Positions 8,959 through 17,464 of a stretch of 49,719 nt of DNA are shown here, in pieces (within the stretch, counting starts at the first letter, position 1; every line of letters begins with the position of its first letter). The DNA lies in NCBI GenBank assembly GCA_022764165.1, contig JALERM010000167.1, positions 1 to 49,719 of the forward strand, given 5' to 3'. This DNA comes from Eubacterium sp. (GTDB lineage: Bacteria > Bacillota > Clostridia > Lachnospirales > Lachnospiraceae). The position numbers were made by a program, and so were the translations under genes. Below the pieces are notes generated by a model. That model worked only from the letters and a program-made list of their open reading frames with translations, was not told the DNA's origin and ran no database searches.

Positions 8959-9076
8959 AATCTTACCCTCTTTCAGTATAGTATATAGTTTTCTCTTTGC
9001 TGCTTACCCCTAAAAGCAAAGTCCCTTAGACTATATTCTAATACAAAATCACCAAAAAGAAAAGAGAAAATATCAT

Positions 9077-9946
9077 TTATCCATTAAAACTCTCTATAAA
9101 TCCTTCCCCCAGAACCTCTCTTGCATCTGTGACAATCATAAATGCATCCGGATCAATCTGCACTGTCAGCTCCTTCAGACGAACAATCTGCTTTCTTCCC
9201 ACAACACAAAAGAGCATCATACGCTCCTTACCCGCATACATTCCTCTGGCAGGAACACCAGTCACTCCCCGATCCAGTTCTGTCATCAGATTTTTCGCTA
9301 TCTCCTCTGATTTATCTGAAATAATATAAACGGCTTTGGCATAATTCATACCTTCAAGGAAATTATCAGTAACCGTTGCCACAATGTAAATGGCCATAAT
9401 TGCATACAGTGCATTAATCGGACCAAATACGAAAGCTCCGATTATTACGATCAAAATGTCAACACACTGCATGATACGGGCAATAGACAGATGCTTCACA
9501 TAGTGTTGAATGAGTGCAGCCACCATATCCGTTCCCCCTGTTGTTCCTTTTCCCAGAAATACCAGGCCAATACCAATTCCCTGAATCACTCCGCCAAATA
9601 TCACTGCCAGAAGCAATTCTCCCTTCACAATCGTAAAAACCGGCATCGCAAATAGCCAGAAAGACAGGGAACATGTCCCCCAGATTGTTTTCGCCAGAAA
9701 ACGAAATCCTTTTATTTTTACCCCCAGAAAAAACATGGGAATGTTCATCACCAAGTTGGTCAGCCACAGCGGAATGCCTCCTTCCACCAGTGATGAAGTC
9801 AGTGATTTTACAATAATGGCAATACCGGTAAATCCCCCATCTACCAACCCATTCATATCAAATGCCGAATTCAGCGCAATGGACATCAATGCCGTTCCGG
9901 CAAAAATAAATATATAATCCCATACCCAGCTTTTTTTGCTCCACAT
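9077..9946 (-). CDS. YitT family membrane protein with DUF2179 domain
   Basis: 289 aa. The first 200 residues hold five or six membrane helices with the repeated glycine-rich GG(F/I)xGI motif (VDGGFTGIAI, GTTGGTDMVAA) of the YitT/DUF161 family. The last 80 residues form the soluble DUF2179 domain (IISDKSEEIAKNLMTEL, then GVTGVPARGMYAG). The biochemical role of the family is not established. The ATG is one nucleotide after the stop of the VWA gene, so it is probably translationally coupled to it. It is the last gene of the MoxR-VWA-YitT operon. Confidence 0.88.
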   Translation of the reverse strand: MWSKKSWVWDYIFIFAGTALMSIALNSAFDMNGLVDGGFTGIAIIVKSLTSSLVEGGIPLWLTNLVMNIPMFFLGVKIKGFRFLAKTIWGTCSLSFWLFAMPVFTIVKGELLLAVIFGGVIQGIGIGLVFLGKGTTGGTDMVAALIQHYVKHLSIARIMQCVDILIVIIGAFVFGPINALYAIMAIYIVATVTDNFLEGMNYAKAVYIISDKSEEIAKNLMTELDRGVTGVPARGMYAGKERMMLFCVVGRKQIVRLKELTVQIDPDAFMIVTDAREVLGEGFIESFNG

Positions 9947-9947
9947 A

Positions 9948-11702
9948 TCAGTTATTCTCCTCCATTTGCTTTGTCAGATAGCGTCCCACTATTTTTGAAA
10001 AATTAGATATATCCCTGATGTAGGCAAAATCCTTTCCAAATATCTTTTTCTCGGCTTCCAGTTCTTTTTCTTCCCCCACGAATACTCCAAGAACTGATAT
10101 TCCGTAGTTTCTCAGGCGACGAACCTCCAATCCCGTATCTTTGACCGCATATTCCCCCTGATAGGGCAATGGATTTCTTGCATTCGGACGGTTTAAGATC
10201 ACATCATAAGGTCTTCCGTCACTGAGTATAATCATAATTTTGTGATCCTCTTCCCTCTCCAAAAGCCCCAGGGAGGCTGCCCGGATTGCCAGACCATCCC
10301 GGTTATTAGATGATGTGGTAAAAGAAAAAATTCGTTCATTCGCAGAGGCATCCTCGTCATACTCACGAAATCTTTGAAGAATCGTATGATCCCAGAAGGT
10401 GCAGAAACTCATCACACGGTGAGGAATCCCCACTCTGCTCAATGCTTCCATGATGATATACGCCTGAAGAACCACTTTTTCCTGGCGCACCCTCTGTGAC
10501 CCACTGGCATCGATCAGAAGATCCACAACAAATGCATTGCCATCCTGCTTTTCTGTGCGGGTGAATAATCTTGCATCCCTGCTTCGTCCCACACGCCACA
10601 ATCTTTCCGGCCGCAGAACACCCCGGTCAGCGATGATATCACAGCTTTCCATACGCATGGCCATAGCTTTTTTCAAGATATCCGTCAGGATCTGAATGTT
10701 GTGTTTTACGACCCGGTGATTGTCATAATACACATACTTATTTTTTTCTCTCTGCTTTTTGGCATACTCCAACTGATAATTTCTTTTCACCGGCCGCTCC
10801 AGGATTCCATCGGTAAAATACAGACCGCAGTCTCCGTGAACTCCGCGGCATAACTGATAATTCAGCTTCTTTTCTTCCAATGGATTCAGATATGTTTTCC
10901 CGAAATTCAGTTCCACATACGTATAAACCTTTTTCAGTTCTTCCTCTGATACCCGGATTACCTGACGCCGAAATGTTTTCTTCTGTTCATCAGATGATTC
11001 CACCCCTCCGGTTGCCGTCATCTGTTCACTCATCTGCTCAAGGTACGCCGCAAAATTTTCTTCATACATCTCCTCAGTCAGAAAGTCTCTCCAGTTATAC
11101 TCTGTCAATTCTTCCAGAGTAACCGCCAGTACCTGTTCCAGACTCCCATGCATCGTTTCAAACTTCGGATCGACCCACTCATTATAACATTCATCAATTT
11201 TTCTGATAATCTCCATGGTAGTATTTGCCTGCTGCAGTTCTTTCAGACTGTCAATCCTCTCCTGCAGCCGCTGTTCCTGCTGCTGTTCACCCATCAGACA
11301 ATTACGCATCAGAGCAATCTGCAGCCTCCCAAGTTCGCTGCGGGTCATCTGATGCAGTTCATGATCCAGCAGATACTCATATGCCTTTTTCCGGATACTG
11401 TCCACACCTTTGCGTTCCCGGGAAATTCTCTTTCCCACAGATTCTTCCATACACAGCCGGGCAATTCCCAAAAGAGGTTCTTCTCTCGCCTGCAGATATA
11501 CTTTCTTGACCAGATAAAGGCTGAGCTGTTCCTTATCAAAATATTTTGCAAATGCTCCCTGCTTGATTCCATCGTACAAAGCAAGGTATTTACAACGCAA
11601 GAATCCATCCACATCCGGTTTGGCCTCCATAGAGTAATCCCCGCAAACCGTCCAGATAAGATTCTTCATGCGATTGGCAATCTCCAGCTGCCGCTCCTCC
11701 AT
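9948..11702 (-). CDS. VWA domain protein, MoxR partner (CobT/NorD-like)
   Basis: 584 aa. The N-terminal 390 residues are largely helical and have no domain I recognise. The C-terminal part (392-584) is a von Willebrand factor A domain with an intact metal-ion site: DASGS at 398-402 and the later Asp in ILSDGRP (D495). This is the layout of CobT- and NorD-type proteins, which work with MoxR-family AAA+ ATPases as chaperone or metal-insertion machines. The gene follows the AAA+ gene by 15 nt, with AAAGGA before the ATG. The client is unknown. No cobalamin, denitrification or Rubisco genes are nearby. Confidence 0.85.
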   Translation of the reverse strand: MEERQLEIANRMKNLIWTVCGDYSMEAKPDVDGFLRCKYLALYDGIKQGAFAKYFDKEQLSLYLVKKVYLQAREEPLLGIARLCMEESVGKRISRERKGVDSIRKKAYEYLLDHELHQMTRSELGRLQIALMRNCLMGEQQQEQRLQERIDSLKELQQANTTMEIIRKIDECYNEWVDPKFETMHGSLEQVLAVTLEELTEYNWRDFLTEEMYEENFAAYLEQMSEQMTATGGVESSDEQKKTFRRQVIRVSEEELKKVYTYVELNFGKTYLNPLEEKKLNYQLCRGVHGDCGLYFTDGILERPVKRNYQLEYAKKQREKNKYVYYDNHRVVKHNIQILTDILKKAMAMRMESCDIIADRGVLRPERLWRVGRSRDARLFTRTEKQDGNAFVVDLLIDASGSQRVRQEKVVLQAYIIMEALSRVGIPHRVMSFCTFWDHTILQRFREYDEDASANERIFSFTTSSNNRDGLAIRAASLGLLEREEDHKIMIILSDGRPYDVILNRPNARNPLPYQGEYAVKDTGLEVRRLRNYGISVLGVFVGEEKELEAEKKIFGKDFAYIRDISNFSKIVGRYLTKQMEENN

Positions 11703-11717
11703 ACCAATCAGTCCTTT

Positions 11718-12632
11718 CTAAAACACCTGTTCTGACGTCCAGTCATCCGGAATCCGTGTCAGAACCACATCTTCTACGATTTCTTTCTCAAAGGTGTCAA
11801 AACATTTATTAATCACTCCCATACGAATAGCCGCAGATGGACGCAATCCCTGACGAATGGTGCGAAGAGCCGCCAGGATTCCTCTGAGATCCAGCGCTTT
11901 TGTGGATATTTCACCATTTTCCGCTTTCATCTGCAGATCAAGGAACAATCCGATAAACTGTTCCAATGCCTCCTTCTTCCCATCCGGAAATGCTTCCGCA
12001 AATATTTTTTGAAGAATTTCCTCTGTCTGAGGCGGCATATCAATCACCAGAAAGCGGGATACCAGTGCTTCATTCAACTCTCTTGTACCGGCATATCCAT
12101 GATTCATAGTACCAATAAAACGTGAAGCCGGGTGCAGATCGATTTTGTCATACCCGGGCACATCGATGGTTCTTCTGTCGTCCAATGTGGCGTGCAGGAC
12201 AGAAACAGCATCATTTTTTGCCATGTTAATTTCATCCAGAATGCCAAATCCCCCATACTGTGCACACTGATAGATACTTCCCTTTCTCAGTTTTACCTGA
12301 TTGTCTTCAAAGGTATCCGTCCCGATCAGTTCCGCACTTCCTATATTGACGTGGAAAGAAATATTATAGGACGGTCTTCCGAATATCCATGCAAGATTTT
12401 CTGCAAGCACGTTTTTCCCCGTAGCCTTCGCTCCCGTCAGAAGAAGATTCTGCTGCTGAAGAAGTGCGGCAATGCTCATCTCAAGAATCTCTTTCCCAAA
12501 AAAAGGCATTGACGGCTCAATCACACGATATTCTGTTTCCCGTTCTACCGGATAGTTTTCCCGGAACCTTTCCACATCATGTATCAGTGCCTGATTAACT
12601 TTCTGCATTTCCAGATATTGTAAGACCTTCAT
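11718..12632 (-). CDS. MoxR-family AAA+ ATPase (CbbQ/NirQ/NorQ-like)
   Basis: 304 aa. Walker A is GAKATGKN (67-74), with Asn where Ser or Thr usually coordinates magnesium. Walker B is GILDEIN. Sensor and arginine-finger regions follow (FIGTMNHG, then NEALVSRFLVIDM). The C-terminal lid resembles that of CbbQ/NorQ proteins. It is the first gene of the operon with the VWA protein. GAGGAG lies 7 nt before the ATG. Such pairs remodel or activate a client complex, and the neighbouring YitT membrane protein is one possible client. That is inference. Confidence 0.88.
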   Translation of the reverse strand: MKVLQYLEMQKVNQALIHDVERFRENYPVERETEYRVIEPSMPFFGKEILEMSIAALLQQQNLLLTGAKATGKNVLAENLAWIFGRPSYNISFHVNIGSAELIGTDTFEDNQVKLRKGSIYQCAQYGGFGILDEINMAKNDAVSVLHATLDDRRTIDVPGYDKIDLHPASRFIGTMNHGYAGTRELNEALVSRFLVIDMPPQTEEILQKIFAEAFPDGKKEALEQFIGLFLDLQMKAENGEISTKALDLRGILAALRTIRQGLRPSAAIRMGVINKCFDTFEKEIVEDVVLTRIPDDWTSEQVF

Positions 12633-12858
12633 ACCATTTCTCCTCTATATTTTCAGATTATTTATCTTATTTTATTCACATTTTGTTCATTTATCTTTTA
12701 AAATGCATTCATTTCTACATCATGGATTCTTCATTTCTATCACATATAATACAAGTAACAAATCAATACACGCCAATTACTTTTTTGATAAACTTTTTCA
12801 TAATAGCGCCAGGTAATCTTCATTACCTGGCACCCTCCTTTTTATCACATAAGCATTT
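12633..12858 (-). other. AT-rich intergenic region with a perfect 10-bp hairpin
   Basis: The 226-bp gap between glnN and the MoxR operon holds the hairpin GCCAGGTAAT-CTTC-ATTACCTGGC (12808-12831). On the minus strand it is not followed by a T tract. On the plus strand a TTTTT run follows after about 6 nt. It could stabilise the 3' end of glnN mRNA or be an imperfect terminator. The AT-rich part (12660-12800) should hold the MoxR operon promoter, but I see no convincing -35/-10 pair. Confidence 0.45.
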
Positions 12859-14973
12859 TTACACTTCAAACATCAGATCACCATAAGACGGCATCGGCCA
12901 CATTTCTTTGTCTACCAGCATTTCCAGCTGATCCACCGGTGACCGGAGTGCTTCCATCGCAGTACATACTTCCTCATGATAATATCTTGCCTGAAGTTCT
13001 CCCTCTTCCATCAGCCCTGCAGCTTCCGTCTTCTCCCTCAGAACCTGCAGTGCGGTCTGAGTCTCCCGAAGCAGCGTGGATGTCTGGGTAAGCAGTTCCA
13101 CTTCCACACTTACGTCCACATCTCCCACTGCACGGATGGCATTAATGGAATCCGCCAGTGTCTTCGCATAGCGGATTACCGCAGGAATAATCTGTTTTGC
13201 TGCAATATCAATCATTGCTCTGGCTTCTACATTGATTGCTTTCGAATATGTCTCATATTTAACTTCCACACGGGATTCCAGTTCTGCTCTGGTAAATACA
13301 TGGAACTTTTCAAAAAGCTGTACGGATTTGTCCGTAATCAGGGCAGGAATCGCATCAACCATTGACTTAATATTCGGCAGACCACGGCGTTTTGCCTCTT
13401 CTACCCATGCCTCTGAATATCCATTTCCATTGAATATAATTCTCTGATGTTCTGCACAATTCGTTTTAATCAAATCGTGTACTGCCATCTCAAAGTTTTC
13501 AGCAGCTTCCAGCTTTTCACTTGCTTCACGGAATGCTTCTGCTACAATTGTATTCAGAACAATATTGGGTGAGGCAACAGAATCTCCGGAACCGACCATA
13601 CGAAATTCAAACTTATTTCCTGTAAATGCAAATGGAGATGTTCTGTTCCGATCTGTTGCATCTTTCGCCAGATCCGGCAATGTACGAACACCAGTAAGCA
13701 ATCTTCCGCCTTTCAGACTGTGATCTGCGGTTCCGGTGCTCACAAGCTGTTCCACAACGTCTTCCAGCTGCTCACCCAGATAAACAGAAATAATTGCCGG
13801 AGGCGCTTCATTCGCCCCCAGACGATGATCATTTCCTACATCAGCGGCAGATTCACGAAGCAGATCTGCATGACGGTCAACCGCTTTCAGAATACAACTC
13901 AGCACCAGAAGGAACTGTACATTTTCATGTGGCGTTTTTCCCGGATCCAGAAGATTGATTCCATCATCGGTCACCAGTGACCAGTTATCATGTTTTCCTG
14001 AACCATTGACACCATCAAAAGGCTTCTCATGAAGCAGGCATTTCAGTCCATGTTTTCTCGCTACACGCTTCAGAGTCTGCATAATAATCTGGTTGTGATC
14101 CACAGCAATGTTGGCAGGAGCATAAATCGGCGCCAGTTCATGTTGTGCCGGAGCAACCTCATTATGCTGTGTCTTGGCTGATACACCAAGTCTCCACAGT
14201 TCTTCATTGACATCTTTCATATATCCGGCAATCTTCTGACGGATGGTTCCGAAATAGTGGTCATCCAATTCCTGACCCTTCGGCGGCATCGCTCCGAACA
14301 AAGTCCTTCCGGTATAAATTAAATCTTTCCTCTTCATGAATTTGTTGGCATCCACAAGGAAATATTCCTGTTCAGCACCAACGGACGGGGTCACTTTTTT
14401 AGAAGTTGTATTTCCAAAAAGCCGAATCAATCTCAAAGCTTCTTTGTTGATTGCTTCCATAGAACGCAGCAGCGGTGTTTTCTGATCCAGTGCCTCTCCT
14501 TTGTAAGAACAGAAAGCAGTCGGAATGCAAAGAGTAGCTCCTGCTGCATCCTGACGGACAAATGCCGGAGATGTACAATCCCAGGCTGTATACCCCCGCG
14601 CCTCAAAGGTGGCACGAAGACCGCCTGAAGGGAAAGAGGAAGCATCCGGTTCACCTTTGATCAGTTCTTTACCGGAAAAACTCATCAGTACTTTACCATC
14701 TGACATGGGAGCTGTAATAAAAGCATCGTGTTTTTCTGCAGTTACACCGGTCAGCGGCTGAAACCAGTGGCTATAATGTGTAGCTCCTTTTTCAATTGCC
14801 CATTCTTTCATCTCATGTGCAACTACATCTGCAATTTCAAGGGTAAGTTCTTTGCCCTCTTCTATCGTCTTTTTCAATTCTTTATAGACTTTTTTCGGCA
14901 GACGTGCCTGCATGACAGAATCATTAAAAACATTTTCTCCAAAAATTTCAACTACATTTACATACTCACTCAT
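12859..14973 (-). CDS. glnN: Type III glutamine synthetase
   Basis: 704 aa, the usual size of the GSIII family (about 700, versus about 450 for GSI). It makes glutamine from glutamate, ammonia and ATP. Diagnostic segments are the N-terminal VFGEN-like block, GGLRATFEARGYTAWD, the active-site stretch HNEVAPAQHELAPIY, and EKPFDGVNGSGKHDNWS. AAAGGAT precedes the ATG. It lies just downstream of the aldolase terminator, and I could not find a distinct promoter in the 50 bp between. No nitrogen regulator gene is adjacent. Confidence 0.95.
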   Translation of the reverse strand: MSEYVNVVEIFGENVFNDSVMQARLPKKVYKELKKTIEEGKELTLEIADVVAHEMKEWAIEKGATHYSHWFQPLTGVTAEKHDAFITAPMSDGKVLMSFSGKELIKGEPDASSFPSGGLRATFEARGYTAWDCTSPAFVRQDAAGATLCIPTAFCSYKGEALDQKTPLLRSMEAINKEALRLIRLFGNTTSKKVTPSVGAEQEYFLVDANKFMKRKDLIYTGRTLFGAMPPKGQELDDHYFGTIRQKIAGYMKDVNEELWRLGVSAKTQHNEVAPAQHELAPIYAPANIAVDHNQIIMQTLKRVARKHGLKCLLHEKPFDGVNGSGKHDNWSLVTDDGINLLDPGKTPHENVQFLLVLSCILKAVDRHADLLRESAADVGNDHRLGANEAPPAIISVYLGEQLEDVVEQLVSTGTADHSLKGGRLLTGVRTLPDLAKDATDRNRTSPFAFTGNKFEFRMVGSGDSVASPNIVLNTIVAEAFREASEKLEAAENFEMAVHDLIKTNCAEHQRIIFNGNGYSEAWVEEAKRRGLPNIKSMVDAIPALITDKSVQLFEKFHVFTRAELESRVEVKYETYSKAINVEARAMIDIAAKQIIPAVIRYAKTLADSINAIRAVGDVDVSVEVELLTQTSTLLRETQTALQVLREKTEAAGLMEEGELQARYYHEEVCTAMEALRSPVDQLEMLVDKEMWPMPSYGDLMFEV

Positions 14974-15024
14974 TTTTCTTATCCTTTCAATGGAACAAAC
15001 CGTACTCCCCGAACTCTCATATAA

Positions 15025-15065
15025 GAAGAAAAAAGACAGTCCACTTTACTCACAAGCGGACTGTC
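15025..15065 (-). terminator. Rho-independent terminator of the aldolase gene
   Basis: GACAGTCC (15035-15042) pairs with GGACTGTC (15058-15065) around a 15-nt loop. On the minus strand the stem runs into TTTTTTCTTCTT. It lies 16 nt after the aldolase stop codon. Confidence 0.85.
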
Positions 15066-15081
15066 CCAGTCTTTACAAGCA

Positions 15082-15945
15082 TCAGGCTTTATTTACAGAG
15101 CCGAACAATTCCATTTTTTCTTTAACAGTTGCTTTGATAGCTTCTGCACCAGGTGCCAGCAGTTTTCTCGGGTCATAACCTTTACCCTGCTGATCTTTTC
15201 CTGCTTCAATGTATTCACGGGTTGCTGCTGCGAAGGACAGCTGGCATTCTGTATTTACATTGATTTTGGAAACACCCAGATCAATAGCTTTTTTGATCAT
15301 GTCTGCAGGGATACCTGTACCACCATGCAGTACCAGAGGCATATCTCCTGTCAGCTGCTGGATAGCATCCAGAGTCTCAAAGCTCAGTCCCTGCCAGTTT
15401 GCAGGATATTTTCCATGAATGTTACCGATACCTGCTGCCAGGAAATCAATACCTAGATCAGCAATCATCTTGCATTCGTTCGGATCAGCACATTCGCCCA
15501 TTCCTACAACACCGTCTTCTTCTCCACCGATGGAACCAACTTCTGCTTCCAGAGACATATTGTGTTCTGCACAGATTTTAACCAGTTCTTTTGTTTTTGC
15601 AACGTTCTCTTCGATCGGGTAATGAGAACCGTCAAACATAATGGATGAGAAACCAGCTTCTACACATTTCAGGCATCCTTCATAGCTGCCGTGATCCAGA
15701 TGCAGAGCAACCGGAACTGTGATTTTCAGTTCTTCCAGCATACCATTAACCATACCTACTACGGTCTTGTATCCTGCCATGTACTTTCCAGCACCTTCAG
15801 ATACACCAAGGATTACAGGGGAATTGCACTCCTGTGCGGTAAGCAGAATAGATTTTGTCCACTCCAGGTTATTGATGTTGAACTGTCCAACAGCATAATG
15901 GCCAGCTTTAGCTTTTTTTAACATTTCTGTAGCTGATACTAACAT
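15082..15945 (-). CDS. fba: Class II fructose-bisphosphate aldolase
   Basis: 287 aa. It splits fructose 1,6-bisphosphate into two triose phosphates in glycolysis. Class II zinc-enzyme motifs are LHLDHGS (zinc-binding His and catalytic Asp), the SLEAEVGSIGGEEDG loop, and the phosphate-binding GGTGIP and INVNTE segments. The ATG at 15945 has AGGAGG 7 nt upstream; in-frame codons further upstream lack a site. The gene stands alone between its own promoter and terminator. Confidence 0.95.
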   Translation of the reverse strand: MLVSATEMLKKAKAGHYAVGQFNINNLEWTKSILLTAQECNSPVILGVSEGAGKYMAGYKTVVGMVNGMLEELKITVPVALHLDHGSYEGCLKCVEAGFSSIMFDGSHYPIEENVAKTKELVKICAEHNMSLEAEVGSIGGEEDGVVGMGECADPNECKMIADLGIDFLAAGIGNIHGKYPANWQGLSFETLDAIQQLTGDMPLVLHGGTGIPADMIKKAIDLGVSKINVNTECQLSFAAATREYIEAGKDQQGKGYDPRKLLAPGAEAIKATVKEKMELFGSVNKA

Positions 15946-16017
15946 TTTCGAACCTCCTACGTTCTGTCTTTCGATTTGTGTAACTTCCAATTCTGGTCAG
16001 TTACTAATTTCTACACT

Positions 16018-16046
16018 ATTATACTCCAATCAGACAGGAAATTCAA
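16018..16046 (-). promoter_or_regulatory. Predicted promoter of the aldolase gene
   Basis: On the minus strand the -35 is TTGAAT (16041-16046), followed by a 17-bp spacer and TATAAT (16018-16023). The -35 overlaps the last codons of the lipid kinase gene. This near-consensus promoter fits strong expression of a glycolytic gene. Confidence 0.8.
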
Positions 16047-16933
16047 GAGTTGATAAGAATATCCATTGCCTGCTTTTTATTCTTTATCACTACTTCTCTG
16101 TGATTTCCTCCAAATTCACCATCCAGAGTCCAGGCAATCTCCTCATCTGCCTCTATCCGCAGACGATCTGTCTTAAATGCATCAATCATATCCGTGTTAT
16201 CAATGGCATTCAAAAGAGAAGCGATAATCTCATTTAACTCTCTGGCATTTCTGGGCTGTTTGATCAACGTTACTTCAAAAAGCCCGTCATTCAGTTCCAC
16301 ATCAGTTCCTGTCAGATTTTTAAATCCTCCTACAGAATTGGTATTTGTAATCATACCGTACAGATAATCACCCTCATAGGTGTTATCATTCGCTTCCACT
16401 TTCATATGATAGGTCCGTACATCAAAAATTCTCTTGGCCCCTTCCATCACATATGCCAGATGTCCCAGGATATTCTTCAGATTCTGGCTGGTCTGATAGG
16501 AAACATCCGTAAACAGGCCAAATGCAGCCACATAAACAAAGGTATCATGATTGAAGTCTCCGATATCAAAGGAATACAGCTTTCCCTCTAAAATACCGCG
16601 GGCCGCCTCAACCATATCCCGGGGTATCTCCAGACTATTGGCAAAGTCATTGGTGCTTCCTGCCGGAATATAACCAATCGGAGTTGCCGCATGACTCTTT
16701 CTCAGACCGGTAACCACTTCATCCAGTGTACCATCTCCTCCGCTGCAGACAATCAGGTCCACTTCACTGGCCATTTCCTGAACCATATTACAGGCATCCA
16801 TGGGACCCTGTGTGGGATGAACGATAACCTCATAGCCACCTTTAACAAATACATCTATGATGTCCAGCAGTTTGCCCCGTATCTGTCCTTTTCCAGATCT
16901 TGGATTAAAAATAAAAAGAAGTTTTTGTTTCAT
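16043..16933 (-). CDS. Diacylglycerol kinase-family lipid kinase (YegS/BmrU/DgkB-like)
   Basis: 296 aa. The N-terminal catalytic domain has FNPRSGKG (nucleotide and phosphate loop) and the hallmark SGGDGTLDEVV. The C-terminal beta-sandwich domain (about 130-296) includes GDFNHDTFVYVAAFG and WTLDGEFGG. The family phosphorylates diacylglycerol or related lipids with ATP at the membrane. I cannot assign the exact substrate. It is divergent from trxA across a 211-bp region that contains a Crp/Fnr-like palindrome, so it could share that control. Confidence 0.9.
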   Translation of the reverse strand: MKQKLLFIFNPRSGKGQIRGKLLDIIDVFVKGGYEVIVHPTQGPMDACNMVQEMASEVDLIVCSGGDGTLDEVVTGLRKSHAATPIGYIPAGSTNDFANSLEIPRDMVEAARGILEGKLYSFDIGDFNHDTFVYVAAFGLFTDVSYQTSQNLKNILGHLAYVMEGAKRIFDVRTYHMKVEANDNTYEGDYLYGMITNTNSVGGFKNLTGTDVELNDGLFEVTLIKQPRNARELNEIIASLLNAIDNTDMIDAFKTDRLRIEADEEIAWTLDGEFGGNHREVVIKNKKQAMDILINS

Positions 16934-17068
16934 ATCTATCTTCCTTTCCTTTTATGTCTGACAGTTTCTTTCTACCCGTCTGTCTTCTGCTATTATCATA
17001 CACTATTTCTATTTGCACGGCAATCAAAGAACTATGAAGTTTTCATAAACAATATTTGTTTTCATCAA

Positions 17069-17083
17069 TGTGACTCTGTCACA
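17069..17083. promoter_or_regulatory. Perfect Crp/Fnr-like palindrome upstream of trxA
   Basis: TGTGACTCTGTCACA is a perfect 6-bp-arm dyad of the Crp/Fnr half-site type. Its centre (17076) lies about 42 bp before the transcription start predicted from the TAAAAT -10 at 17106-17111, the classical class II activator position. The expected -35 region is weak, as activator-dependent promoters often are. A Crp/Fnr-family gene is encoded just beyond trxA. The site also lies between divergent trxA and the lipid kinase. Confidence 0.6.
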
Positions 17084-17144
17084 GAATTATTTTTAAATAC
17101 TGTGATAAAATATGTGCAACAAATAAAGTAAAGGAGATATTATT

Positions 17145-17453
17145 ATGGCAAACGTATTTACAACAGAAAATTTTGAAAAAGAAGTATTGCAGTCCGATGT
17201 CCCTGTTCTGGTGGATTTCTGGGCAACCTGGTGTATGCCCTGCAAAATGCTTGCCCCGGTCATCGAAGAAATCGCTGCCGAGGCAGATGGATATAAAGTA
17301 GGTAAAGTTGATGTGGATCAGGAACCTGAACTGGCACAAAAATACCGTATTATGAGTATCCCTTCCATTTTTGTATTCAAAAACGGAAAGGTTGCAGCTT
17401 CCACCGTGGGAGTACAGCCGAAAGCAGCACTTAAGGAACTGCTTAATAAATAG
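17145..17453 (+). CDS. trxA: Thioredoxin with CMPC active site
   Basis: 102 aa, the standard thioredoxin length. The fold markers are present: FWATWC at the start of the active site, the redox pair C30-M31-P32-C33, and the cis-proline in SIPSIFVF. It reduces protein disulfides using electrons from thioredoxin reductase, which is not in this window. The dipeptide between the cysteines is Met-Pro instead of the usual Gly-Pro, which may shift its redox potential. AAGGAG lies 8 nt before the ATG. It converges on the Crp/Fnr gene with only 11 bp between the stop codons. Confidence 0.93.
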   Translation: MANVFTTENFEKEVLQSDVPVLVDFWATWCMPCKMLAPVIEEIAAEADGYKVGKVDVDQEPELAQKYRIMSIPSIFVFKNGKVAASTVGVQPKAALKELLNK

Positions 17454-17464
17454 GGACAATTTGT

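Noticed and set aside
9459-9767. Second minus-strand frame inside the YitT gene
   Set aside because: It is an alternative frame of the YitT coding region, without membrane helices or a start signal.
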